Part shown: in pieces, positions 12,433 to 20,807 of the stretch
Position numbering within the stretch: position 1 is the stretch's first letter
How the letters are laid out: each line of letters opens with the position of its first letter
Assembly: GCA_017378975.1 (NCBI GenBank)
Contig: JAFNXT010000112.1
Location: 1 to 21,423 of the forward strand
DNA: 21,423 nucleotides
Direction of reading: 5' to 3'
Origin: Oscillospiraceae bacterium
Lineage (GTDB): Bacteria > Bacillota > Clostridia > Oscillospirales > Oscillospiraceae
The notes under the pieces: generated by a model
What the model was told of the DNA's origin: nothing
Databases searched by the model: none
What the model saw: only the letters and a program-made list of their open reading frames with translations
Made by a program: the position numbers and the translations under genes

Positions 12433-14130
12433 TCAGACAGACATCTGGGCGACTACCGCATCCAGCAGCACCTTTGCAGCTTCCTTGGTCTCGCCAACAG
12501 CGGTATAGTAGAACTTCACCTTAGGCTCCGTGCCGGAGGGACGGGCAATGACACTACCCTTCTCACCCAACAGAAACTCAAGAACATTGGACTTCGGCAG
12601 ATCGATCACCGTCTCAGCGCCGGTCTTCAGATCCTTTGCGATGCTGGATTTATAATCGCGGACACAGGTGACTTCGGCACCGCCGATGGTAGCAGGAACA
12701 TCTGCACGGAGATCAGCCATCATCTTAGCCGCCTTCTCCATAGCGTCAGCGCCGGTCAGCTCGATACTTTGAACATGCGCAAGGTAGAAGCCATACTTCT
12801 GATAGACCTCCGCCAGAGCATCCAGAATGTTTCTGCCTTCCTTCTTCAGGCTGGCGGCCAGCTCACAGACAAGCGTAGAGGCGACGATCGCATCCTTATC
12901 CCGGGCATAGGTGCCCTTCAGGTAGCCACAGCTCTCCTCAAAGCCGAAGATGAATTTCTCAGGCTCACCCTTCTCTTCCAGCTTCAGGATCTCACCGCCG
13001 ATGTACTTGAAGCCCGTCAGCACAGCCTTCATGGTCACACCGTAATGAGCGGCGATGCGGTCCGCCAAAGGAGAAGAAACGATAGAGCGGACAGTGATCG
13101 CCCCTTCAGGGATATCGTTCTTTGCGGTACGAGCCTTCAACACGTAATCGAGCAGCATGAAGCCCAGCTCATTGCCGGAAAGCTTGGTGAAGCCGCCCTT
13201 GCCGTCAGGGACGGCGATCGCCACACGGTCGGCATCAGGGTCAGTGCCCAGGATCACATCACAGGGAGCGTTCTGAGCGACCTTATAGCTCTCGTTGAGA
13301 GCCGCATCGGTCTCAGGATTGGGATACTCACAGGTCTTGAAATCGCCATCAGGCTTCGCCTGACATTCCACGGTGGTGATATTGACTCCAAGGCGTCCCA
13401 AAACAGCCTGGACAGGCTCCATACCGGTGCCACACAAAGGCGTGTACACGATATCAAGGCCGGCAGTCTTCAGCATCTCAGGATCCACAGCCTCTGCGAT
13501 GACCGTATCATAGTACTTCTCCCACAGGTCCTGACCGATATAGGTGATCTTGCCCTCCGCCATATACTCAGCGAAAGACTTGGTCTCGGGAACGAAGAAC
13601 GGGATGGCGCTGATCTTCTCGGTCACGATTGCGGCAGGCTCATCGGTCATCTGACATCCGTCAGGGCCATAGCACTTGACGCCGTTATATGCACCGGCGT
13701 TATGGCTGGCGGAGATCACGATGCCACAGCCACAACCAAGTTCACGGACAGCGAAGGACAGCATGGGCGTAGGTGCCAGCCGGTCATACAGCCAGGTATG
13801 GATGCCAGCCTCAGCAAAAGCCACAGCACAGACCTCAGCGAAGAGCTGAGAATTATGTCGGGAGTCGTAACCGATCGCGGCCTCTTTGGGAAGATCGGTA
13901 GAAGAAAGCCAAGCCGCCATACCCTGTGCCGCTCTGCGGACAGTGTAGCGGTTCAGACGGTTGCTACCGGCACCCATGATACCGCGCATACCGGCAGTAC
14001 CGAACTGCAGATCACCACCGAAGCGACCCTTCAGCTCTTCAGCATCATCCTTGATGGAAGCCAGCTCCTGTTTCACATCTTCAGGCAGGTCAGCCTGACA
14101 CCAAAATTCGTAACGATCCATATGATCCAT
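12433..14130 (-). CDS. Phospho-sugar mutase (phosphoglucomutase/phosphomannomutase family)
   Basis: This 565-residue cytoplasmic enzyme of the alpha-D-phosphohexomutase superfamily interconverts hexose 1- and 6-phosphates, most likely glucose, for glycogen, wall and envelope precursors (compare B. subtilis PgcA). All four signatures are visible: the phosphoserine loop SASHN (Ser142), the metal loop DPDADR (297–302), the sugar loop GFEESCGY (396–403) and the phosphate loop RPSGTEPK (530–537). The length fits the PgcA-type long form. The start is the ATG at 14130 with GGAGG nine bases upstream; a TTG one codon earlier is not needed. The gene stands alone: a hairpin lies 24 bases before its start and a strong terminator follows. 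Glucose against mannose preference cannot be read from the sequence. Confidence 0.93.
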   Translation of the reverse strand: MDHMDRYEFWCQADLPEDVKQELASIKDDAEELKGRFGGDLQFGTAGMRGIMGAGSNRLNRYTVRRAAQGMAAWLSSTDLPKEAAIGYDSRHNSQLFAEVCAVAFAEAGIHTWLYDRLAPTPMLSFAVRELGCGCGIVISASHNAGAYNGVKCYGPDGCQMTDEPAAIVTEKISAIPFFVPETKSFAEYMAEGKITYIGQDLWEKYYDTVIAEAVDPEMLKTAGLDIVYTPLCGTGMEPVQAVLGRLGVNITTVECQAKPDGDFKTCEYPNPETDAALNESYKVAQNAPCDVILGTDPDADRVAIAVPDGKGGFTKLSGNELGFMLLDYVLKARTAKNDIPEGAITVRSIVSSPLADRIAAHYGVTMKAVLTGFKYIGGEILKLEEKGEPEKFIFGFEESCGYLKGTYARDKDAIVASTLVCELAASLKKEGRNILDALAEVYQKYGFYLAHVQSIELTGADAMEKAAKMMADLRADVPATIGGAEVTCVRDYKSSIAKDLKTGAETVIDLPKSNVLEFLLGEKGSVIARPSGTEPKVKFYYTAVGETKEAAKVLLDAVVAQMSV

Positions 14131-14153
14131 CAAAAATTACCTCCATTCAGTGG

Positions 14154-14187
14154 AAAACAGCTCAAAAGTATCTCTTTTGAGCTGTTT
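14154..14187 (-). terminator. Hairpin between the coiled-coil gene and the mutase gene
   Basis: A perfect 14-bp stem (AAACAGCTCAAAAG with its complement, 14155..14168 and 14174..14187) has a five-base loop and ends in TTTTCC on the minus strand. It starts ten bases after the stop of the coiled-coil gene and ends ten bases before the mutase ribosome site. It is probably a terminator, with some readthrough needed unless the mutase promoter lies inside the upstream gene. Confidence 0.75.
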
Positions 14188-14197
14188 GGAACAGTGA

Positions 14198-14701
14198 TCA
14201 GCCTTTCACGCCAGCGGCCTCGGCATCCTTCTTCATCTGAGCGGCCGCCAACTGGTTGAACTTAGCGCGGGTATCCTGGACCTCGCCCAGAGACTTGGCG
14301 ATGGCTTCCTCCGTGCGGCGGAGAGCCTCGTCCATGTAATCATTGCTGGCCTTCCGCAGGCCGGCGATCTGAGCCTGAGTCTGGGCGACCATCTCAGCGC
14401 AGCGACGCTTGGCCTCCTCATAGATGGGTTCCTTCTCCACCATCTTGGCAGCCTCTTCCTGCGCCTTGCTGATGATAGACTCAGCCTCACGGCGAGCATG
14501 GGCGATGATATCGTTCTGATTGTCCACGATGGTCCGGGACTGCTTCAGCTCCGCAGGCATCTGGGCGATGATCTCGTCCAGCAGATCCAGAGCCTTGTCA
14601 CGCTCCAGGATGCACTTATCGGCACCCAGAGGCAACGCGCGGGCATCCTGCACCATGTCATACAGGGTAGTGATGATATCCTCGATATGCTTCTCGTTCA
14701 T
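14198..14701 (-). CDS. Coiled-coil protein of unknown function
   Basis: This is a 167-residue, soluble, charged protein rich in Ala, Glu, Lys and Arg, with no signal peptide or membrane segment. Heptad-like helices run from about residue 35 to 155, with EAESIISKAQEEAAKMVEKE typical of F-/V-type ATPase stalk-like (subunit B/H) coiled coils; such names are often given to this kind of protein without functional proof. The ATG at 14701 has AAGGAGG ten bases upstream. It follows rsmD by 26 bases and is last in the HPr–uvrC–rsmD run. Small coiled-coil genes after rsmD are familiar in Clostridia, but I do not know the role. Confidence 0.75.
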   Translation of the reverse strand: MNEKHIEDIITTLYDMVQDARALPLGADKCILERDKALDLLDEIIAQMPAELKQSRTIVDNQNDIIAHARREAESIISKAQEEAAKMVEKEPIYEEAKRRCAEMVAQTQAQIAGLRKASNDYMDEALRRTEEAIAKSLGEVQDTRAKFNQLAAAQMKKDAEAAGVKG

Positions 14702-14727
14702 TTATATCGTCCTCCTTGACGTGATTT

Positions 14728-15288
14728 TCATACCATGGCCGAAGACTGCTCTTTCCGATAGATGGTCAAAACCGTCTTACCATATTTGTAATCTTTGGAC
14801 CGGATGACCCCCGGGAGATCACAGGGGATCTCCTTCCCTAGAGGGCGTTCCGCGACTATTATACCACCATATCGCAAAATGTCAATTTCGGTTATCATTT
14901 TTAGCGAATTTTCCAAAAAAACTTCGGCATAGGGAGGATCGAGGAAGATGATATCGAAGCTTTCTTTACAACGCCGCAGATACTCAAGATGATCCGCCCT
15001 GATGACAGTAGCATCCTGCTCAAATTTCGTCCTTCGAAGATTTTCACGAACGATCTTACAGGCATCTTCACTTTTGTCGATGAACACTCCACGTTTCGCC
15101 CCACGGCTGAGGGCCTCGATCCCCAACTGTCCGGTCCCGGCGAACAGGTCCAGGACGACTGCACCGGGGAGATCGAACTGGATGATGCTGAACAGTGCTT
15201 CCTTCACTCTGTCAGCGGTAGGCCGGGTCGCCATCCCTTCCGGCGTTTTCAGGAGCACGCCTCTGGCTTTTCCGGTGATGACACGCAT
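14728..15288 (-). CDS. rsmD: 16S rRNA (guanine(966)-N2)-methyltransferase RsmD
   Basis: This 186-residue enzyme uses S-adenosylmethionine to methylate G966 of 16S rRNA on the small subunit. The glycine-rich SAM motif FAGTGQLGIEA (49–59), the acidic residue of motif II (FIDKS) and the catalytic DPPY (117–120) are all present; the N-terminus RVITGKARG and TRPTADRVKEALF are typical of the family. Length is normal. The ATG at 15288 has GGAGG seven bases upstream; a TTG two codons earlier is too close to that site. The uvrC stop codon lies only two bases before the start, so the two are translationally coupled and rsmD's ribosome site is inside uvrC. Confidence 0.95.
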   Translation of the reverse strand: MRVITGKARGVLLKTPEGMATRPTADRVKEALFSIIQFDLPGAVVLDLFAGTGQLGIEALSRGAKRGVFIDKSEDACKIVRENLRRTKFEQDATVIRADHLEYLRRCKESFDIIFLDPPYAEVFLENSLKMITEIDILRYGGIIVAERPLGKEIPCDLPGVIRSKDYKYGKTVLTIYRKEQSSAMV

Positions 15289-15290
15289 GA

Positions 15291-17111
15291 TCAAACCTCC
15301 TGTGTCCTATGATAAAATGTGTAAACGGCCAATGCGGCATCCTTCGGCAGGATCCGTTCCAACCGCGGAAGATCCGCCTGACGGATCGCCGCGATCGAAC
15401 CAAAGGTCTTCAACAGATCCTGCTTCCGTTTCGGACCGATGCCCGGGATCTTATCCAGTTCAGAGTACCGAAGACGTTTGCTTCGAAGGGACCTGTGATG
15501 TCCGATCGCGAATCTGTGGGTCTCCTCCTGGATGTTCCCAACCAGAGAAAACACGACCGGATCCGAGTCGATATCGATCTGAAGCCCATCCGCTGTGACC
15601 AGGGCCCGTGTACGGTGCCGGTCGTCCTTCACCATACCAAAGACCGGGATGTTGAGACCGAGCTTTTCAAGCACACTGACCGCAATACCGGCATGCGCAG
15701 TACCACCATCGATCAGGAGCAAGTCAGGCAACGGATCGAACCCGTTATCCTTTTGGATGTAGCGACGGAAACGACGCTCCAGTACCTGCTCCATAGACGC
15801 ATAATCATCCTGATCAGACAGCCCTTCCACTTTGAACCGTCTGTAATCGCCTTTTTTCGGCTTACCACTCTGGAAAACGACCATGCCACCAACGATATCG
15901 GTACCGGAGATGTTAGAGATATCGAAGGACTCGATCCTCTGAGGGGCTTCGATGCCGAGCATCTTCCCCAATCGAACGGATCCAGCGGAAGCCTTTTCCT
16001 CCTTCGTAGTGATGCGTTGAGCCTCTTCGTAGGCGTTTTTACCGGCAAGCTCCACCAGACGAACGTTATCGCCCCGTTGTGGGACCTTGAGCTTCGTCTT
16101 TCGACCGGTCTCCCGCTCCAATAGCTGTGAGAACAGATCTCCATCCTCCACCTCAAAAGGCAGCAAGACCAGCTTGGGCGCGATACCTCTGCTGAGATAA
16201 TACTGCTTGACCAGACTGGATACCGCCTGCTCTTTGTCCTCCGGCACAGGAAACACCTGATGCTCCTTATCGACCAAATCTCCACCGCAAAAATGGAGCA
16301 CCGCAAAGCAAGCTTTCGACTCCGTTTCCGCGTAACCGATCACATCCAGATCTGCCAGCGCTCCGGCCGTCACCAACTGGCGTTGACCAAGTGCCTCTAC
16401 GGCCTTCAACCGGTCACGAAGTGTAGCCGCCAGTTCAAACTCCAGCGAATCAGAAGCCTCCAACATCTGTCCTTTGATCTGCGAAGCGACAGATCTGTAG
16501 CCACCGGTCAGAAGCTTCTGTGCTTGTTCTATCCGTTCACGATACAAGGCCTCTCCCCTGCCCGGTCGACACCAGCCCTCGCACTGTCCCATATGGAGGT
16601 TGAGACACGGCCGATCCTTACCGATGTCTTGAGGGAACCGGCGATCACAATCCGGCAGGCCCAGGGTCTTGCGCAAAACATCCAACACCTCATAGGTCAC
16701 ACGACGGGTCCCATAAGGACCATAGTAAGAAGCGCCGTCATCCTGGATCTTATTGACAACAGAAAACACCGGATATCTGGACTTTACATCCAACCGGATA
16801 TAAGGATACCCTTTATCATCCTTCAACAGGATATTATATCTTGGCATATGCCGCTTGATCAGTGAGCATTCCAGTACCAAGGCCTCGAATTCCGATGCCG
16901 CTACGATAACATCAAAATGATCGATCTTGCTGACCATTGCCCGTGTCTTGGGGCTGTGCGAAGCTGTATCCTGAAAATACTGGCTCACACGGTTCTTCAG
17001 CTTGCGCGCTTTCCCAACATAGATCACCCGATCTGTCTTATCCTTCATGATGTACACACCGGGCTCATAGGGCAAACTCAAAGCTTTGAGTTTGAGTTCT
17101 TCAAAAGTCAT
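15291..17111 (-). CDS. uvrC: Excinuclease ABC subunit UvrC
   Basis: This 606-residue nuclease makes both incisions at UvrB-marked DNA damage in nucleotide excision repair. Domains in order: GIY-YIG (GVY 18–20, IYVGKA 30–35) for the 3' cut; a Cys cluster Cys155, Cys169, Cys177, Cys181 matching the iron-sulfur site known in UvrC; the UvrB-interaction UVR motif near 205–240; an RNase H-like 5' nuclease (SFDISNISGTD, LLIDGG); and helix-hairpin-helix at the end (IPGIGPKRKQDLL). The start is the ATG at 17111 with AGGTG seven bases before it; a GTG three codons upstream has no site. The gene begins only 13 bases after the U-run of a terminator, so it must depend on readthrough from the HPr gene or on a promoter inside it. 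Confidence 0.96.
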   Translation of the reverse strand: MTFEELKLKALSLPYEPGVYIMKDKTDRVIYVGKARKLKNRVSQYFQDTASHSPKTRAMVSKIDHFDVIVAASEFEALVLECSLIKRHMPRYNILLKDDKGYPYIRLDVKSRYPVFSVVNKIQDDGASYYGPYGTRRVTYEVLDVLRKTLGLPDCDRRFPQDIGKDRPCLNLHMGQCEGWCRPGRGEALYRERIEQAQKLLTGGYRSVASQIKGQMLEASDSLEFELAATLRDRLKAVEALGQRQLVTAGALADLDVIGYAETESKACFAVLHFCGGDLVDKEHQVFPVPEDKEQAVSSLVKQYYLSRGIAPKLVLLPFEVEDGDLFSQLLERETGRKTKLKVPQRGDNVRLVELAGKNAYEEAQRITTKEEKASAGSVRLGKMLGIEAPQRIESFDISNISGTDIVGGMVVFQSGKPKKGDYRRFKVEGLSDQDDYASMEQVLERRFRRYIQKDNGFDPLPDLLLIDGGTAHAGIAVSVLEKLGLNIPVFGMVKDDRHRTRALVTADGLQIDIDSDPVVFSLVGNIQEETHRFAIGHHRSLRSKRLRYSELDKIPGIGPKRKQDLLKTFGSIAAIRQADLPRLERILPKDAALAVYTFYHRTQEV

Positions 17112-17124
17112 GACTATCACCTAT

Positions 17125-17157
17125 AAAAAACCGCCTCAATGCAAAGCACTGAGGCGG
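17125..17157 (-). terminator. Intrinsic terminator between the HPr gene and uvrC
   Basis: CCGCCTCAGTGC-TTT-GCATTGAGGCGG (12-bp stem with one G-U) is followed by six T on the minus strand. It starts 12 bases after the HPr stop codon. The uvrC ribosome site comes directly after the T-run, so partial termination is likely to set uvrC–rsmD expression. Confidence 0.9.
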
Positions 17158-17169
17158 AAAAAAGATCCA

Positions 17170-17430
17170 TCAAAAAACATCCCGCTGCAACAGCGCTTCC
17201 AGAGCGGTCACGGCAGCTTCCGCATCGGGACCAACAGCGATCAGGTTCACAGTCGCACCGGATACGATACCCAAAGACATGATACCAAGCAGGCTCTTGG
17301 CATTCATTTTGCGGTTAGCGGACTCCAGCCAGATACTGCAATCAAACTCATTCGCCTTCTGGACGAAATATGTAGCCTGACGATTGTGAAGACCGGACTC
17401 ACACCGGACTACGATCTCTTTATTGAACAT
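17170..17430 (-). CDS. HPr family phosphocarrier protein
   Basis: This is an 86-residue HPr-fold protein. With the ATG at 17430 (AAGGAG eight bases upstream), His15 falls in SGLHNRQAT and Ser46 in NAKSLLGIMSLGI, exactly at the two known sites: phosphorylation by enzyme I for sugar transport and by HPr kinase for catabolite control through CcpA. The usual HARPA around His15 is changed to HNRQA, so Pro18 is missing. This variant may be closer to regulatory Crh-like paralogs, which in Bacillota sit near uvrC-type or yvcK clusters, than to the main transport HPr. No enzyme I or permease is nearby. It has its own strong promoter and ends at a terminator before uvrC. Confidence 0.92.
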   Translation of the reverse strand: MFNKEIVVRCESGLHNRQATYFVQKANEFDCSIWLESANRKMNAKSLLGIMSLGIVSGATVNLIAVGPDAEAAVTALEALLQRDVF

Positions 17431-17485
17431 TGTTAACACTCCTTACTGGTCGCCAAGTCCACACCATGACGACACGTCTGTGATT

Positions 17486-17514
17486 ATGATAACCAAAACC
17501 GCTCAAATTGTCAA
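17486..17514 (-). promoter_or_regulatory. Promoter of the HPr–uvrC–rsmD run
   Basis: TTGACA (17514..17509), a 17-base spacer and TATCAT (17491..17486) on the minus strand match sigma-A promoters closely. The -35 box is only 16 bases after the mutS2 stop codon. Transcription would start near 17479, about 50 bases before the HPr ATG. Confidence 0.85.
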
Positions 17515-17530
17515 TATTGAATCGTAAATT

Positions 17531-19909
17531 TTACTTGAACTCCACGATCGTGACGCCGTCCTCGCCCTCTCCATATTGACCCAAACGGAATTTCTTCACA
17601 TATTTGATCTTCTTCAGTGCCTGATGGACCGCAGTTCTCACCGCGCCGGTGCCCTTACCGTGGATGATACGCACCGTTTGGAGATTGGACCGCATCGCTT
17701 CGTCCAGATACCGCTCCATCACGCAGACAGCCTCGATCGTATCCATACCACGAAGATCCACCTCATTGGACATGGCCGTGGTCTTCATCTCTCTGCCGGA
17801 ATGAGCCGGACGGACATGCTTCTCTTTATAGGGATCGGAGAACTCCAGCAGATAGATCTCATCTTTCCGGGCTGTCATCTTCAGGATGCCCGCCTGGAGT
17901 TGATAGGTCCCATCTTTATTGATCGCGATCACGCTTGCTCTGGTCCCGAGCTTCAACAGCTCCACCGTATCGCCTACCAAGATGTCACGGGTGGGCTCCG
18001 GACGTTCCCGCACCGGCTGATCCGCCCGGATCCTGCTCTGGGCTTCGTTCAGACTCCGTCGAAGCTCCGCCTGACGCTGGTTGACATTGGACATATCACC
18101 GGAATCAGAGATCTGCTTTTTGAGAGCCCGGATCTCCTCTGAAGCGGCGTTGGCAGTACGACGGGCGTCCTCGATGATCTCCTGGGCCTCACGTCGGGCG
18201 ACCTCCATGGCCTTTTCTTTCTCACGTCGGAGTTGCGCATGATATTCTTCGTTTTGTTCTTTGATCTTCTGGGTCTCACGGCGCAACTGCTCCGCTTCCG
18301 CTCTGGCGGATTCCATCTTCTGACGTTGCTGTTCCAACTGAGTCAGCACATCTTCGAAATCCTTGTCGCTTTTGCCCACCAGATCACCCGCTTCCTTCAG
18401 GATCTCCTCGGACAGCCCCAGCTTACGGGAGATCGCAAAGGCATTAGACTTGCCGGGGATACCGATCAAAAGCCTGTAGGTAGGGCGCAATGTCTCTACA
18501 TCGAACTCGCAGGAGGCATTGATGACTCCCCCGGTCCGCATGGCGTACAACTTGAGTTCCGCATAATGGGTGGTCGCTACCACACGGCTGCCCATCTTAC
18601 GACAAAATTCGATGATCGCCATCGCCAATGCCGCACCCTCTGCAGGATCCGTACCTGCCCCCAGCTCATCGAAGAGGACCAGCGTACGGTCATCGCACTG
18701 CTCCACCACATCGACGATGGTCCGCATATGACTAGAGAACGTGGAAAGGCTCTGGGCGATGGATTGTTCATCACCGATATCCGCCAGGATCGCATGGAAG
18801 GTGGAAAGCTGGCTCCCGTCCCCTGCCGGCACATGGAGGCCGCATTCCGCCATCAGCGTCAAAAGACCCACAGTCTTCAAGGTGACCGTCTTGCCGCCGG
18901 TATTGGGACCGGTGATGATCATGGTATCAAAATCCGTCCCTAACCGAACGGAGATCGGCACCACGACCTTCGGATCGATCAGAGGATGCCGTGCCTTCCG
19001 GAGCTCCACTTTGCCCTCATCGTTCATCAACGGCTCCCATGCCTCCATCCGGTAAGCCAGCTTCGCCTTGGCAAAGATGACGTCCAGATGCACCAGCATA
19101 TCGAAATCAAGCTCCACATCCTCACGATGGGCCGCCGCTTCCGCAGACAGCTCAGCAAGGATCCGTTCGATCTCCTTCTTTTCTTTGATCTCCAGTTCGC
19201 GCAAAGCATTGTTTGCGTTCACAGCAGACATGGGCTCCACGAAATATGTAGAACCGCTGGCGGATACATCATGCACCAGACCCGGTACATCGTTACGGCA
19301 CTCGGATTTGACCGGGACCACATAGCGCCCCTGACGGATCGTGATGATGGGCTCCCGCAGGAACTTACTGTAGGCCGGAGAAGAGATGATCTTCTGCAGT
19401 CCATCCCGGATCTTGGCAGACTGGACCCGCATATGGCGGCGGATATCCGCCAGAGCGGAACTGGCAGTATCCGCGATCTCTTCCTCAGACAAGATCGCGC
19501 CGAAGATCTTATCTTCCAGATATTTGTTTGGTGTCAACGCATCGAACATCGGACTGAGGACAGTTTTGGCCTCGTCCTCAGAAACATAGCTTTTGACCGT
19601 TCTGGCAGAACGAAGGATCGCACCGATCCGAAGCAATTCGATCGGTTGCAACGCGCCTCCACGGTCAGCCCGCTCCAAAGAGGCAGAAACATCCTGCACA
19701 TCTGAGAAACTGGGATATCCTTTTTTCGTACATAGGTCAGAGGCGGCGCTGGTCTGCCCCAGCATGGCACGCACATCCTCCAGATCGGAGCTGGGCCGGA
19801 TCTTCATGCAACGCTCCTTGCCCTCGGTACTACCGGCACAAGCCGAAAGCTGACCAAGGACCTGATCCAGCTCCAGTTTCAACAGGGATCTTCCGTACAG
19901 ATCAGACAT
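17531..19909 (-). CDS. mutS2: MutS2 ATPase with Smr domain
   Basis: This is a 792-residue MutS2 protein of usual length. It lacks the mismatch-reading N-terminal domain of MutS and has a core and lever region (1–320), an ABC-type ATPase with Walker A GPNTGGKT (334–341), Walker B ending in DE (414–415) and THYAEL (447–452), a long charged coiled coil (about 515–605), a KOW-like segment (640–690) and a C-terminal Smr domain with DLRG (718–721) and HGKGTG (750–755). Family members suppress homologous recombination in some species and rescue collided ribosomes in B. subtilis (RqcU); which applies here is unknown. The ATG at 19909 has AGGAG six bases upstream. The recO stop overlaps that ribosome site, so the genes are co-transcribed. 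I see no terminator after the stop, only a weak dyad. Confidence 0.96.
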   Translation of the reverse strand: MSDLYGRSLLKLELDQVLGQLSACAGSTEGKERCMKIRPSSDLEDVRAMLGQTSAASDLCTKKGYPSFSDVQDVSASLERADRGGALQPIELLRIGAILRSARTVKSYVSEDEAKTVLSPMFDALTPNKYLEDKIFGAILSEEEIADTASSALADIRRHMRVQSAKIRDGLQKIISSPAYSKFLREPIITIRQGRYVVPVKSECRNDVPGLVHDVSASGSTYFVEPMSAVNANNALRELEIKEKKEIERILAELSAEAAAHREDVELDFDMLVHLDVIFAKAKLAYRMEAWEPLMNDEGKVELRKARHPLIDPKVVVPISVRLGTDFDTMIITGPNTGGKTVTLKTVGLLTLMAECGLHVPAGDGSQLSTFHAILADIGDEQSIAQSLSTFSSHMRTIVDVVEQCDDRTLVLFDELGAGTDPAEGAALAMAIIEFCRKMGSRVVATTHYAELKLYAMRTGGVINASCEFDVETLRPTYRLLIGIPGKSNAFAISRKLGLSEEILKEAGDLVGKSDKDFEDVLTQLEQQRQKMESARAEAEQLRRETQKIKEQNEEYHAQLRREKEKAMEVARREAQEIIEDARRTANAASEEIRALKKQISDSGDMSNVNQRQAELRRSLNEAQSRIRADQPVRERPEPTRDILVGDTVELLKLGTRASVIAINKDGTYQLQAGILKMTARKDEIYLLEFSDPYKEKHVRPAHSGREMKTTAMSNEVDLRGMDTIEAVCVMERYLDEAMRSNLQTVRIIHGKGTGAVRTAVHQALKKIKYVKKFRLGQYGEGEDGVTIVEFK

Positions 19910-19918
19910 GATATTCTC

Positions 19919-20659
19919 CTATACATACAAAGACTTATAAAAGTCCAACGTGGGGAACCCACGTTCCAATTGTGTGATCAGATATGCCTCTGTCACAGAG
20001 GCCAGCACTTCCATATCCTTCGGACCGATCATGAATGCGAACAGTTTTTTGGGATCACAATAGACGATGTATCGCATCGCGTCCAGCACCGTAGGCGATA
20101 CAGGGGATCGGATACCGTTGGACTTATCCCGACAGTCTCCACAGAGGAGCGCACCGCCGGACAGATCTAACAGGCACGGTGATAGACTGCCACAAACATG
20201 ACACCCATACAGCTCCGGTGTATAGCCAGCGATGCATGCGCAACGCAACTCAAAGACAGCCTTGACCTTTTCCTCCGGAAGTCCAAGCCCACTGAGCCCG
20301 TACAAACAATTCAACACCAGTGACAGGAGCTCCGGATCTTCCAGCTCTTCCCGGGCCACCGTATCTGCCACCTGCGCGAAATATGTACCCAACGCAAGAC
20401 GGGTCAGATCATCCCTCAGAGCCCTGAACAGTTCTATCGTATTGGCTTCGTTGATCGTATACATCCCTTTGTATTCAAAGAGTGTGAAACTCCCATAAGC
20501 CAGCAACTGGCATGGGGCCACCAGAGGGCTCCGTTTCCGCCGTAACCCTCTGGCTTTGGCCGTCAGTTTCCCATGTTCCCGGGTCAGCAATGTGATCAGC
20601 GCATCCGAGTCATTGTAGTCCGTGACCCGAAGGACCAAAGCTTGTGTCGTCAGGTACAT
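19919..20659 (-). CDS. recO: DNA repair protein RecO
   Basis: This 246-residue protein helps RecR load RecA on SSB-coated single strands in gap and break repair. Residues 1–80 form the N-terminal OB-fold (TQALVLRVTDYNDSDALITLLT), followed by a helical domain and a zinc-binding insert with Cys153, Cys156, Cys173 and Cys176. The length is normal. The ATG at 20659 has GGAGGGAG just upstream. The start lies inside the yqzL-like gene (50-base overlap), and the stop precedes mutS2 by nine bases, so translation of the three is closely linked. The order era–yqzL–recO is the classic Bacillota one. Confidence 0.95.
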   Translation of the reverse strand: MYLTTQALVLRVTDYNDSDALITLLTREHGKLTAKARGLRRKRSPLVAPCQLLAYGSFTLFEYKGMYTINEANTIELFRALRDDLTRLALGTYFAQVADTVAREELEDPELLSLVLNCLYGLSGLGLPEEKVKAVFELRCACIAGYTPELYGCHVCGSLSPCLLDLSGGALLCGDCRDKSNGIRSPVSPTVLDAMRYIVYCDPKKLFAFMIGPKDMEVLASVTEAYLITQLERGFPTLDFYKSLYV

Positions 20660-20753
20660 GGACTCCCTCCATCCTCATAGCTTTGGTATAAAGCATATAG
20701 TATTCCGGCACACCGGTCTCCATGAACATCTGCCAAAGATCCTTCGCCTGCAC
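20610..20753 (-). CDS. yqzL: YqzL-like small protein
   Basis: This is a 47-residue frame between era and recO, where B. subtilis carries yqzL, a small protein of similar size and unknown function. It shows the pattern LWQMFMETGVPEYYMLYTKA, close to the W..F..TG....Y...K pattern I recall for the family, then an acidic-Pro stretch (VPDD). The start is taken as GTG at 20753, with GGAGG (20765..20761) seven bases upstream; an in-frame ATG at 20759 touches the ribosome site and is less likely. The stop at 20610 lies 50 bases inside recO in another frame. Overlap, position and length support a real gene. Confidence 0.75.
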   Translation of the reverse strand: MQAKDLWQMFMETGVPEYYMLYTKAMRMEGVHVPDDTSFGPSGHGLQ

Positions 20754-20807
20754 AGCCATCCCTCCCGGGATAGTTTATACACCGGCAGTCGGGATCAGTC
20801 AGCCAGA

